Assembly (NCBI GenBank): GCA_964369475.1
Contig: CAYJFK010000043.1
Coordinates: forward strand, 1-20,531
DNA length: 20,531 nt
Source of the DNA: CAYJFK01 sp964369475
GTDB taxonomy: Bacteria; Bacillota; Clostridia; Oscillospirales; Feifaniaceae
Direction of reading: 5' to 3'
Shown here: positions 13,078 through 20,531 of the stretch, in pieces
Position numbering within the stretch: the stretch's first letter is position 1
Layout of the letters: the number at the start of each line of letters is the position of its first letter
The notes under the pieces: generated by a model
Databases searched by the model: none
What the model was told of the DNA's origin: nothing
What the model saw: the letters and a program-made list of their open reading frames with translations, nothing else
Made by a program: the position numbers and the translations under genes

Positions 13078-14406
13078 TCAATTTATTTTTTGCGGTAATA
13101 TCTTATAATATGTCCTTCCAACCTCAAGCTCAACGCCATATGAGGTGGCAAGTTCTTCCACCGTTACAAATTCATATCCTTTTTTTGTTAAATCATCAAT
13201 GATCATCAAGGCGGCATCGACCGCTTCTTCATGAATGTCGTGCATCAAAATTATATCCCCATCCTCGACAGTCTCGATGGTGTTCTGATATATCAGTTCG
13301 GCATTCCTAAGCTCCCAATCCCTCTCGTCGACCGACCAAGCAATTATAGGATCTGTCATGAGCGACCTAACCCTATGGTTGCCCGCTCCATAAGGAAGCC
13401 TAACCGAAGAAGGCGGCTCGCCCGTCGCAAGCTCTATTGCATAGGCTACTTGCTCCATCTCGGCAATTATATCCTCGTTCGTCATATCGGTAAGCCTTGG
13501 ATGTCCATAGCTATGACTCCCCACCTGATGCCCCTCGTTCGAGATACGTGTCACAATGTGCGGATACCTATCTACATTTACCCCAAGTACAAAAAATGTA
13601 GCCTTCACTCCTCGCTCAAATAACCCGTCAAGCAGTCGCTCGGTCGTTTCAGGGCTTGGCCCATCGTCAAATGTAAGTGCAACCTTGTACTTATACTCGG
13701 GAGTTTCAGCGCTTTGGCCCTCCCAAATAATTGTGCCGTCTTTAACAGAAATTCTATACTTCACATAGGGCTCTAAGATCTCATGAGAGATAACAACCTT
13801 GCGCTCGCCGCCCTGCTTTAGCACAATAGAAATCCCCTGCTCGGTAAATGTAAAGGGAATGCCCCCCATGCGCTGCTCCATTTGAATGTAGGACTGCAAA
13901 TCAGCTACACCCTCCACAGCCGCACCGCCGACCGACGGCAATAGCTCGGCAAGCACCCTGTCAGGGCTACCGATAAGCCCCTCAAGCGTGACAAAGGCTC
14001 CCTTCTCCATGTCGTAAACAACTGTATAAGTAGATGTCTTCCCGTCCTCTGCTGTAAGCATTGTCAAAGAAAGTATCTCGTCAAATATCACCGCAGTAGA
14101 GCTAAGCTCGAGTTTATATGCATTTTTCCCAAAAAAATTTTCAAGAGCGCCTTGATATACCTTCGCAACCTCTATATCAAGAGCTGTAATGCCTGTCTTG
14201 TGTATAGATATGTCAAATACCCTCTCCCCATTTCGTTGGGAGAGGGTCGTAATGTTAAATCCGTTTTGGTCTATTTCACTGCCATATATAGTGCTAATAG
14301 GAGCTTCCAAACTCTCCTTAGGCTCGATGTGACATATCAAAACGGCAATAGTTATAACAACTGCCGTCAGTATAATAACTTTAAACAACCTCTTTATACG
14401 TTTCAA
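13078..14406 (-). CDS. Membrane-anchored polysaccharide deacetylase, PdaC-like
   Basis: A 442-residue protein: cytoplasmic KRIKR, one membrane helix (about 8-25), a domain (about 35-225) resembling the DUF4163/DUF3298 region of Bacillus PdaC and RsiV, then a NodB-type carbohydrate esterase 4 domain (about 240-420). Catalytic motifs are intact: TFDDGP with Asp247 and Asp248, HSYGH with metal ligands His298 and His302, RLPYG (336-340), the DERDW segment (360-364) and LMHDIH with His389. It probably removes N-acetyl groups from peptidoglycan or another surface glycan. The first codon is TTG (14406), close behind AAGGTGG (spacing of only about 3 nt); an in-frame stop upstream leaves no better start. 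Divergent from the efflux operon. Confidence 0.92.
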   Translation of the reverse strand: MKRIKRLFKVIILTAVVITIAVLICHIEPKESLEAPISTIYGSEIDQNGFNITTLSQRNGERVFDISIHKTGITALDIEVAKVYQGALENFFGKNAYKLELSSTAVIFDEILSLTMLTAEDGKTSTYTVVYDMEKGAFVTLEGLIGSPDRVLAELLPSVGGAAVEGVADLQSYIQMEQRMGGIPFTFTEQGISIVLKQGGERKVVISHEILEPYVKYRISVKDGTIIWEGQSAETPEYKYKVALTFDDGPSPETTERLLDGLFERGVKATFFVLGVNVDRYPHIVTRISNEGHQVGSHSYGHPRLTDMTNEDIIAEMEQVAYAIELATGEPPSSVRLPYGAGNHRVRSLMTDPIIAWSVDERDWELRNAELIYQNTIETVEDGDIILMHDIHEEAVDAALMIIDDLTKKGYEFVTVEELATSYGVELEVGRTYYKILPQKIN

Positions 14407-14475
14407 ATTCCACCTTCGCTTTTATATCACGGGCAAGCCGCCCCTCGGTGACCCTTTGCATTTTTCTATACATAT

Positions 14476-14504
14476 ATTAAAACATACTTCCGGATTAAAA
14501 TCAA
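14476..14504 (-). promoter_or_regulatory. Candidate promoter of the deacetylase gene
   Basis: On the minus strand, -35 TTGATT (14499-14504) and -10 TTTAAT (14476-14481) are separated by 17 bp, leaving a leader of about 60 nt with a small GC-rich hairpin near 14425-14450. Confidence 0.5.
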
Positions 14505-14626
14505 TAACTCATAAGAGCTTTTATGCACTCTTAATTTATCATTCCCATTTTACACCGCCCTCACTCGCAAGTCTCAATTTACCAAAACATAAACCTAATA
14601 TACACAGTTCGTACAAAAAACACCTC

Positions 14627-14632
14627 TATACT
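14627..14632 (+). promoter_or_regulatory. -10 box for the efflux operon
   Basis: TATACT lies 25 bp before the ATG at 14658; the -35 region is poor, so an activator may be needed or the true promoter may lie elsewhere in the divergent gap 14407-14657. Confidence 0.4.
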
Positions 14633-14657
14633 ATGAAACATAACGGAGGTGCGATTT

Positions 14658-16298
14658 ATGAATTCAAACACAAAATCGAATGGCAAAGGTAAAAAACTAA
14701 TTATGGCACTTGTAGGAATTGCCGTAATTGCAGGCGGATATTTTTATTATACCGGTAGTACAGAGGACGTTGCCGCAGGGGTTACATACAGCGAAGCAAG
14801 GGTGCAATCAGGCGACCTTGTCTCCTCAATTTCAAGCTCGGGTACTGTTGAACCCATCGAGCAATATGACGTAGCCTCGCTCGTTTCAGGCGACATTTTG
14901 TCAGACACCTTTGACGAGGGCGATATGGTCGAAGAAGGAACTCTTCTTTACAGCATAGATGATACAGAGGCGCTTAACTCAATAAGGCAAACAGAAATAA
15001 GCCTCGAAAAGCAGGTTATATCAGACAGCCAGACACAAGATGTGCTTGTTGACAGATATATAAGAAGCGACATTTCGGGCGTTATAACAGAGCTTTATGT
15101 CGAAGACGGCGATGAAGTTTCCAAGGGAACTAAAATTGCCGATGTCGTAAATTATAACGATGTAACGGTAACGCTTCCCTTTAACGCAGCAGATGCCGCG
15201 ACTCTAAGTGTGGGAGACTATGCGGAAGTATATGTCGAGTCGACCGGCGAGGTGATAAACGGCGTTATCGATCAGGTTTCGACAGGCTCATACACATCGG
15301 CACTCGGCGTTCCGGTGTCAGATGTAATCGTTACATTTGCAAACCCGGGTGCTCTGCAAGAGGGCGCTGAAGTTTCCGTTATTTCGGGTAGTGTTGCCTG
15401 TAACGAAACAGGGCTTATCGAGATGGCCGAAATCGAGTCAATAACGGCCAATACGAGTGGTGAGGTTACAGGGCTTAACTATAACAAGGGTGATGAGGTA
15501 AGCGCAGGTGCTCTAATTCTAACTCTATACAGCGAAGATGCCGAAATAAACGCAACATCGAGCACACTAAATTTAGAGTCGGCACAGCTTGACCTTGAAG
15601 AAAGAATAGAACAGCTCGAAGATTACACAATAGAAGCTCCTATATCGGGCACAGTTATACAAAAGTCATACAAGGGCGGCGACACGCTCGACGGTAACAA
15701 ATCGACACTATGCGTAATTGCCGACATGTCTGCTCTTACCTTCGAAATGGCGATAGACGAACTCGACATCAAAAAGGTCTACGAAGGCCAACCTGTCGTA
15801 GTAACGGCAGATGCCGCAGAAGGAATGTCGTTTGAAGGATACATAGACAGCATTTCAATTTTAGGCACAACATCCTCCTCGGTAACAACATACCCTGTAA
15901 CGGTAGTCATCGAAAACTACGAGGGACTTCTCCCCGGCATGAATGTAACGGCCGAAATAATAGTAGAACAAGTAGAAGACGCTCTAATGCTCCCAATCTC
16001 GGCAATAGGCAGAAACTCCACAGTTCAAGTGCTTGCAGCCGATGCAGGAGCAGATGCAACCCTGTCGGCCGATGGCATGTATGCCACAATCCCCGTTGAG
16101 ACAGGCGTTACGACAGACGACTATGTAGAAATTGTCTCCGGACTCTCCGAAGGAGATACAGTTTATATTGCTACCATTATGGACGTAGGTACCGATAGCG
16201 ACATTGGCATAAGCATGGGTATGGGCATGGGTGGCGCTCCCACAAGCGGCGGCACACCTCCCACAGGCGGCGGCGGAGGCACGAGACCTGGGGCGTAA
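14658..16298 (+). CDS. Membrane fusion/adaptor protein of an ABC efflux system, with duplicated lipoyl-like module
   Basis: A 546-residue HlyD/MacA-like adaptor: basic N-terminus, membrane helix (13-31), then extracytoplasmic domains. Four biotinyl/lipoyl-like half-motifs are visible: about 72-101 (VSGDILSDTFDEGDMVEEG), 135-167 (ISGVITELYVEDGDEVSKG), 261-293 (TSGEVTGLNYNKGDEVSAG) and 324-356 (ISGTVIQKSYKGGDTL). These could form two barrel-sandwich domains where one is usual; both helical hairpins are short. A beta-barrel and membrane-proximal domain (about 357-510) follow, then a Met/Gly-rich, Gly/Pro-rich tail. Bacillus YknX is much shorter. The ATG at 14658 is chosen, 8 nt after GGAGG. Genes for the ATPase and permease follow. 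Confidence 0.9.
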   Translation: MNSNTKSNGKGKKLIMALVGIAVIAGGYFYYTGSTEDVAAGVTYSEARVQSGDLVSSISSSGTVEPIEQYDVASLVSGDILSDTFDEGDMVEEGTLLYSIDDTEALNSIRQTEISLEKQVISDSQTQDVLVDRYIRSDISGVITELYVEDGDEVSKGTKIADVVNYNDVTVTLPFNAADAATLSVGDYAEVYVESTGEVINGVIDQVSTGSYTSALGVPVSDVIVTFANPGALQEGAEVSVISGSVACNETGLIEMAEIESITANTSGEVTGLNYNKGDEVSAGALILTLYSEDAEINATSSTLNLESAQLDLEERIEQLEDYTIEAPISGTVIQKSYKGGDTLDGNKSTLCVIADMSALTFEMAIDELDIKKVYEGQPVVVTADAAEGMSFEGYIDSISILGTTSSSVTTYPVTVVIENYEGLLPGMNVTAEIIVEQVEDALMLPISAIGRNSTVQVLAADAGADATLSADGMYATIPVETGVTTDDYVEIVSGLSEGDTVYIATIMDVGTDSDIGISMGMGMGGAPTSGGTPPTGGGGGTRPGA

Positions 16299-16338
16299 CC
16301 GCAAGTTCTCCATATCTCGGCTTTGAAAAGGAGTTTAT

Positions 16339-17067
16339 ATGAGCAATATAATTGAATTTAAGAATATAGAAAAGATCTACGTAATGGGCGACAACGAAGT
16401 ACGTGCGGTCGATGGTGTATCCTTTGGTATAAAGAAGGGCGAGTTTGTCGCCATAGTCGGTCAATCTGGTTCAGGTAAATCGACCTGCATGAACATAATA
16501 GGTGCACTCGATGTGCCGACAAGCGGAACATGCACACTCGACGGCCAAGACATAGCCGACTACACCGACGACGGCCTTGCAGAACTAAGAAACCGCACAC
16601 TGGGCTTTATCTTCCAGCAATACAACCTAATTGCAAAACTAAGTGTCTACGAAAATGTAGAACTCCCATTAATATATTCCGACTTAGCACCGTCAGAGCG
16701 CAAAGAGCGTGTACTCGAAGCGCTCGGCAAAGTAGGACTTGCCGACCGTGTCGAGCACATGCCGAACCAACTGTCAGGCGGACAACAGCAACGTGTTTCT
16801 ATCGCAAGAGCACTTGCAACACACCCCTCGATAATACTTGCCGACGAGCCGACAGGTGCTCTCGACAGTAAGACAGGCAGAGAGGTCATGGGCTACCTAA
16901 AAGAGCTGTCGGCAGAGGGCAAAACAATCGTACTTATAACCCACGACCCCGGCCTTGCCAAACAGGCCGACAGAGTGCTAACACTGTCCGACGGCAAACT
17001 TATAAGCGACGAGTGCATGACGGAAAATGCCACCTCTAAAACAAAGGAAACGGAGGCGACGGCATGA
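16339..17067 (+). CDS. ABC transporter ATPase, MacB/LolD type
   Basis: A 242-residue nucleotide-binding subunit with all the motifs: Walker A GQSGSGKST (41-49), Q-loop FQQYN (Gln93), signature LSGGQQQR (145-152), Walker B IILADEPT (165-172) and H-loop His202. The family (LolD/MacB/YknY) powers mechanotransmission-type transport together with an FtsX-like permease. AAAAGGAG precedes the ATG by 5 nt; the adaptor gene ends 40 bp upstream. The last approximately 20 residues are a polar Thr/Lys/Glu tail. It overlaps the permease gene by 4 nt (ATGA). Confidence 0.96.
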   Translation: MSNIIEFKNIEKIYVMGDNEVRAVDGVSFGIKKGEFVAIVGQSGSGKSTCMNIIGALDVPTSGTCTLDGQDIADYTDDGLAELRNRTLGFIFQQYNLIAKLSVYENVELPLIYSDLAPSERKERVLEALGKVGLADRVEHMPNQLSGGQQQRVSIARALATHPSIILADEPTGALDSKTGREVMGYLKELSAEGKTIVLITHDPGLAKQADRVLTLSDGKLISDECMTENATSKTKETEATA

Positions 17068-18299
17068 CAAACGAAGTTAAGAGCAAGAAAAAAGGCCTAC
17101 TTAAAAAATCTTCAGGCATGAAGTTCTCCCAAGCGGTAAAACTTGCCATGCGAAGCCTTTCGGGCAGTAAAACAAGAGCACTTTTAACAATGCTCGGCAT
17201 CATTATAGGTGTTGCGGCGGTAATCGTCCTCGTTAGCCTAATAGGCGGCTTCTCGGCAGACCTAACAGAATCATTTGAATCTATGGGCACAAATATGATA
17301 TCTGTAAGCATAGTGGGCAGAGGCGGCAACATGATGGTCGACCCCGACGATTTCGGCGAAATAGTAGACGAAAATCCAGACCTTCTCTCCCACTACTCCC
17401 CAACCGTAACGGCAAGCAGTGCCGCCATGAAGTACGACGGAGTTACATACGACACCACGACCATAACAGGTTGTAGCGAGGACTATCTGCACATTAGGGC
17501 ATACGAGCTTTCGGACGGCCGCTTTATAGGCTGGCAAGATGTAAACTCGCAAAACAAGGTCATTGTAATAGGCAGTTACCTCGAGCAGGCTCTCTTTGGC
17601 GGACGAAATGCAGTAGGCGAGGACATAATGCTAAACGGTATGCCCTACACAATAATCGGTGTCCTTGCAGAAACAGAAGACTCGACAGAAAGCTCTGCCG
17701 ACGACATGATACTACTGCCCTACACCTCGGCACAGCGCCTAACGGGCAATGCACAACAATCTTCTTACACAATGTCAGCAGCCTTCCCCGAAACGGCCGA
17801 TGCCGCTGTAACACTTCTTGAAGACGAACTGTACGACGTTTTCGGCAACGAGGACAGCTACCGAGTAATGAGCCAAACGGCAATGCTCGACATGGTAAAC
17901 GAAATGACAGGCACTCTAACACTAATGCTTGTCGGCATAGCTGCTATATCGCTCCTTGTAGGCGGCATAGGCATTATGAACATCATGCTCGTTTCTGTAA
18001 CAGAGCGTACACGTGAGATAGGCATAAGAAAATCTCTCGGCGGCAAGCGCCGTGACATAATGCGCCAATTTGTCATAGAGGCAGGCGTAACCTCGGCAAC
18101 AGGCGGTGTTATCGGCATAGTGGTCGGTATAGCCGCAGCATACGGAGCGGCAAGCCTATTCGACCTCCCCGTAGCGGTCTCCTTTGCCTCGGTCGCCATA
18201 GCCTTCTCGGTTTCGGTTGCAATAGGCGTAATATTCGGCTACTTCCCAGCTGCAAAGGCCGCTAAACTAAACCCAATCGAAGCACTGAGATACGACTGA
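17064..18299 (+). CDS. ABC transporter permease, MacB/YknZ type (FtsX domain)
   Basis: A 411-residue permease. After a basic N-terminus comes the first membrane helix (about 38-60, LLTMLGIIIGVAAVIVL), preceded by the MacB-type AMRSLSGSKTRALLT segment. A large extracytoplasmic MacB_PCD domain (about 65-280) follows. Three C-terminal helices carry the FtsX domain, with the conserved GGIGIMNIMLVSVTERTREIGIRKSLGGKRRDI coupling segment and a closing P-EALRYD. With the adaptor and ATPase it should form a YknXYZ-like efflux pump; possible substrates include antimicrobial peptides or toxins, not determinable here. GGAGG lies before the ATG, inside the ATPase gene. Confidence 0.96.
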   Translation: MTNEVKSKKKGLLKKSSGMKFSQAVKLAMRSLSGSKTRALLTMLGIIIGVAAVIVLVSLIGGFSADLTESFESMGTNMISVSIVGRGGNMMVDPDDFGEIVDENPDLLSHYSPTVTASSAAMKYDGVTYDTTTITGCSEDYLHIRAYELSDGRFIGWQDVNSQNKVIVIGSYLEQALFGGRNAVGEDIMLNGMPYTIIGVLAETEDSTESSADDMILLPYTSAQRLTGNAQQSSYTMSAAFPETADAAVTLLEDELYDVFGNEDSYRVMSQTAMLDMVNEMTGTLTLMLVGIAAISLLVGGIGIMNIMLVSVTERTREIGIRKSLGGKRRDIMRQFVIEAGVTSATGGVIGIVVGIAAAYGAASLFDLPVAVSFASVAIAFSVSVAIGVIFGYFPAAKAAKLNPIEALRYD

Positions 18300-18314
18300 T
18301 AACAAACACTAAGC

Positions 18315-18415
18315 TTGGAGAAAAGCGAGCGTCAAGACGGCATCATATTGATGCTCTCCGACCTAAAACTTTGGCTTTAGGGTCAGCAAAATCGAATTTA
18401 ACTCATTTTCTCCAA
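18315..18415. repeat. Palindromic element with TTGGAGAAAA terminal inverted repeats
   Basis: Perfect 10-bp inverted arms (18315-18324 TTGGAGAAAA; 18406-18415) bracket 81 bp containing a 6-bp hairpin (18340-18345/18349-18354) and an 8-bp hairpin with one bulge (18360-18367/18376-18384). The arms match the core of the element at 55-219. Lying 15 bp after the efflux operon, it may also help end that transcript; no T-rich tail is seen. Confidence 0.6.
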
Positions 18416-18484
18416 TCTGCAAATACTTTCACTAAGTAGCAGGCAATACAACAAAACTTTACTATCGAAAGGACACATACACAA

Positions 18485-20317
18485 ATGAAAAAGCGACTAT
18501 TAGCTCTCGCCCTTGTCCTATGCATGGCAATATCGGCCCTTGGCTCTCTCTCTGCACTTGCAGCAACAGATATCCCAAGTGATGACCTATACGACATGCT
18601 AAATGCAATGGGCATTATGACATACAACGAAAATGGCGACTTCGAAGCCTCCCGCTCACTAACAAGAGCACAGCTTGCAAAAATTCTTGTAACGGCCTCC
18701 CCCTACAAGGGCGAGGCCTCGGCAAGCCGCACCTCCCCATTCTCGGACGTCTCCTACCAGCACTGGGCAGCCCCCTACATCAAGGTAGCGCAGACCCACG
18801 GCATTATGAATGGCTACTCTGACGGCACATTCAGACCGGAACAAGATGTAACTCTTGAAGAAACACTCTCGGCAGTTCTCGGTCTGCTCGGCTACACCCC
18901 GACAGGCGCATACCCTTACGCACAACACACAATGGCGCAGGATTTAGACCTACTGGACGGCGTAACGGCAGAGCTTGGAGAGGTAATCTCGAGAGATGAT
19001 GCCGCCACAATAATGTACAACGCACTAAATGCAAATGCAAACGGCGACACAAGACTATATGCCGAAAAGCTCGGCTACTCGGTATCGGGCGACTCTCTTT
19101 CGCTCTCCGACATTGTAAACCAAAATGCAAAGGGTCCTTACACATACACAGGCACACTGCCCATCACCCCAAACACAGTCTTTATCGATGGACAACAGTC
19201 GACGGTAAGCGGCCTTAGCATGTACGACATCTACTATTACAGCGACACAGCCTCTGCAATATATGCATACACAGACCGCACAACAGGCACACTCGAGTCG
19301 GTCTCCCCCTCCCGTGAAGCTCCGACCTCCGTCGTAATCTCGGGTCAAACAATATCGCTTTCAGGCTACGATGCAAAAACAGCGGCAGGAACAGGTGGAC
19401 TTGCACTTGGCGCAACGGTAACGGTACTTCACGACAACGAAGGCAAAGCGGCAAACATAATAGCCGCCGAGCAGGTCTACACTTCCAAACTCGGCGTAGT
19501 TACAAGAGAAGGCACAGCAACACTTACAGGCGAGGGCGGAGAATACACCTCCGACTACCTAACGGTAGCCTTCACAAACGGCGACACAATGGATATAGAA
19601 ACAGAGGGCAACATGTCCTACCTCGTCGGCAGAACGGTCGAAGTTAGCTTTGCAGGAGGCACTCCAACAGTTACAACGGCAGTATCCAAGAGCGTTCAAG
19701 GATACTTCGACATGGAAAACATGACTATCGGTAGCGATGTCCTAACATCCGGTGTAACAATTTTAGAAGTAGACGAAATGGGCAACATGATAGAGCTAAC
19801 CCCCACAAGACTCGACGGCGTTTTGATCGACAGCGACAATGTAATGCTTTGCAGTACAAACAGCGCAGGCAAGGTCGATTCGCTAATTCTAAAAGACGTA
19901 ACGAACGACGGCGACACATACGGCTATGCAACATACGTTAAAGAAACCGACACGGCAAACGGCTCGACCTCGAACTACACGGTTGATCTAAACGGCACAG
20001 AAAAGGTCTACACCCTAATAGATGACAAACAAGGCATAAAATCAGGCCCTGTTCACATCTTCACAGACGAGGATGGAGACACAAACCTAGACAACCTCGA
20101 CTCGATTACCCTATCGGGAGTATACGGCTCATACGCCACCGATGAAGAGGGCGACACCCACCGCATCACAGGCAGCACCAAGGTCTACGACATGACGAGC
20201 GGCACACCCGTAATTAGCACCCTCGACAGAATGGCAGAGGGGGATTATACTTTGACTGCATATGTTGACAAGGATTTGTATGAAGGCGGAGCGGTTAGGG
20301 TTATTGTTTATAAATAA
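18485..20317 (+). CDS. S-layer homology (SLH) domain surface protein
   Basis: A 610-residue exported protein. Residues 1-27 form a signal peptide (KKR, long hydrophobic stretch, SALAA). Three SLH-like repeats follow: a degenerate one at about 31-75 (SRSLTRAQLAKILV), a clear one at about 85-136 (FSDVSYQHWAAPYIKVAQTHGIMNGYSDGTFRPEQDVT), and a weaker one at about 146-182. SLH triplets anchor proteins to pyruvylated wall polymers. The remainder (about 200-610) is Thr/Gly/Asp-rich and beta-strand-like, with repeated short VT/VS patterns and no enzyme motif I recognise, so it is likely a structural or adhesive S-layer component. An AAAGGA site lies about 11 nt before the ATG. Its stop abuts a heptad repeat element. 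Confidence 0.93.
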   Translation: MKKRLLALALVLCMAISALGSLSALAATDIPSDDLYDMLNAMGIMTYNENGDFEASRSLTRAQLAKILVTASPYKGEASASRTSPFSDVSYQHWAAPYIKVAQTHGIMNGYSDGTFRPEQDVTLEETLSAVLGLLGYTPTGAYPYAQHTMAQDLDLLDGVTAELGEVISRDDAATIMYNALNANANGDTRLYAEKLGYSVSGDSLSLSDIVNQNAKGPYTYTGTLPITPNTVFIDGQQSTVSGLSMYDIYYYSDTASAIYAYTDRTTGTLESVSPSREAPTSVVISGQTISLSGYDAKTAAGTGGLALGATVTVLHDNEGKAANIIAAEQVYTSKLGVVTREGTATLTGEGGEYTSDYLTVAFTNGDTMDIETEGNMSYLVGRTVEVSFAGGTPTVTTAVSKSVQGYFDMENMTIGSDVLTSGVTILEVDEMGNMIELTPTRLDGVLIDSDNVMLCSTNSAGKVDSLILKDVTNDGDTYGYATYVKETDTANGSTSNYTVDLNGTEKVYTLIDDKQGIKSGPVHIFTDEDGDTNLDNLDSITLSGVYGSYATDEEGDTHRITGSTKVYDMTSGTPVISTLDRMAEGDYTLTAYVDKDLYEGGAVRVIVYK

Positions 20318-20378
20318 TAGGTAATAGGTAATAGGTAATAAGTAAGAGCTATTGAAAAAAATTGCTTGTGCAATTTTT
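20318..20378 (+). repeat. Heptad-plus-hairpin repeat element, copy 2
   Basis: Three TAGGTAA units and one TAAGTAA (20318-20345) are followed by GAGCTAT (20346-20352), a 4-nt spacer, then a 9-bp stem (20357-20365/20370-20378) with a 4-nt loop TTGT. It has the same order, phase and spacing as the copy at 10021-10081; the two stems differ in sequence but both pair perfectly. Confidence 0.75.
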
Positions 20379-20393
20379 GGATTGATTGAATTT

Positions 20394-20436
20394 ACGAGGG
20401 GCATGAACGAAATGAAATTTTGTTCATGCCCCTCGT
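20394..20436. repeat. Long inverted repeat after the SLH gene
   Basis: A perfect 15-bp arm pair (20394-20408/20422-20436), extendable to 20 bp with one G-U pair and a 3-nt loop. Without a T-run on the plus strand it is not a canonical terminator, though it would strongly block or stabilise a transcript end. Confidence 0.7.
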
Positions 20437-20442
20437 GTTGTT

Positions 20443-20531
20443 GGCGGTGAGAAAATGGGGCGGCCTCTCACCGCCAGCCTCTCACCGCCAGCCTCTCACC
20501 GCCAGCCTCTCACCGCCAGCCTCTCACCGCC
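20443..20531. repeat. 14-bp tandem repeat array, truncated by the window end, with an inverted partner
   Basis: Five head-to-tail copies of GCCTCTCACCGCCA run from 20463 to 20531 (the last lacks one base at the window edge). The segment GGCGGTGAG at 20443-20451 is the reverse complement of CTCACCGCC inside each unit, so it could pair with any copy. A 14-bp period is not coding-like. Confidence 0.85.

Noticed and set aside
14400..14460. preQ1 or other small riboswitch before the deacetylase
   Set aside because: The hairpin lacks the recognisable aptamer motifs; only a possible SD-occluding fold remains.
20463..20531. CRISPR array
   Set aside because: The repeat unit is only 14 bp, directly head to tail, with no spacers and no cas genes.

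Overview
The window looks like a chromosomal segment of a low-to-mid GC member of the Clostridia (Firmicutes). Supporting signs are purine-rich Shine-Dalgarno sites (AAAGGAGG type) before nearly every gene, frequent GTG/TTG starts, sigma-A style TTGACA/TATAAT promoters, an S-layer homology (SLH) protein, a copper-amine-oxidase-like stalk protein, a YknXYZ/MacB-type efflux operon, and the GGGtGRT protein with its NifU-like partner, a pair I associate with anaerobic Clostridia. I see no rRNA, tRNA, CRISPR array, phage or insertion sequence. The species cannot be named from this sequence.

Layout. 1-273: terminator and a dense cluster of palindromes, no gene. 274-2915 (minus): RNase Z-like metallo-beta-lactamase, MFS transporter and a small uncharacterised protein. 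3164-4528 (plus): MATE-type efflux protein. 4661-6426 (plus): probable three-gene unit of a membrane/zinc-ribbon protein, an alpha/beta hydrolase and a small membrane-anchored protein. 6427-6549: folded intergenic RNA candidate with an 8-codon ORF behind a very good ribosome site. 6637-6876: secG with its own promoter and terminator. 7000-7164 (minus): a 54-codon gene with a TTG start, back to back with 7276-8046, a secreted stalk/NPCBM-like protein; the two candidate promoters share one -35 region. 8130-10023: argH and a divergent msrA as an operon. 10024-10346: repeat, bidirectional terminator and large inverted repeats between convergent genes. 10347-12038 (minus): NifU-like scaffold and GGGtGRT protein, translationally coupled. 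12383-12963 (minus): ArsR regulator and DUF1294 membrane protein overlapping by ATGA. 13078-14406 (minus): membrane-anchored PdaC-like polysaccharide deacetylase. 14658-18299 (plus): adaptor, ATPase and permease of an ABC efflux system. 18485-20317: SLH surface protein. 20318-20531: repeats, ending in a 14-bp tandem array cut by the window edge.

How the parts relate. Much of the content concerns the cell envelope: secretion (SecG), surface proteins (SLH, stalk/NPCBM), peptidoglycan or glycan deacetylation, and export (MFS, MATE, MacB-like). Metabolic genes are argH (last step of arginine synthesis) and msrA (methionine sulfoxide repair). The most intriguing functional unit is the GGGtGRT/NifU-like pair, conserved but of unknown function as far as I know. 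The most intriguing non-coding signals are three families of intergenic repeats: TTGGAGAAAA-bounded palindromic elements, a heptad-plus-hairpin element present twice with identical spacing, and the 14-bp tandem array. The 54-codon gene at 7000-7164, with strong SD and non-ATG start, would be easy to miss.
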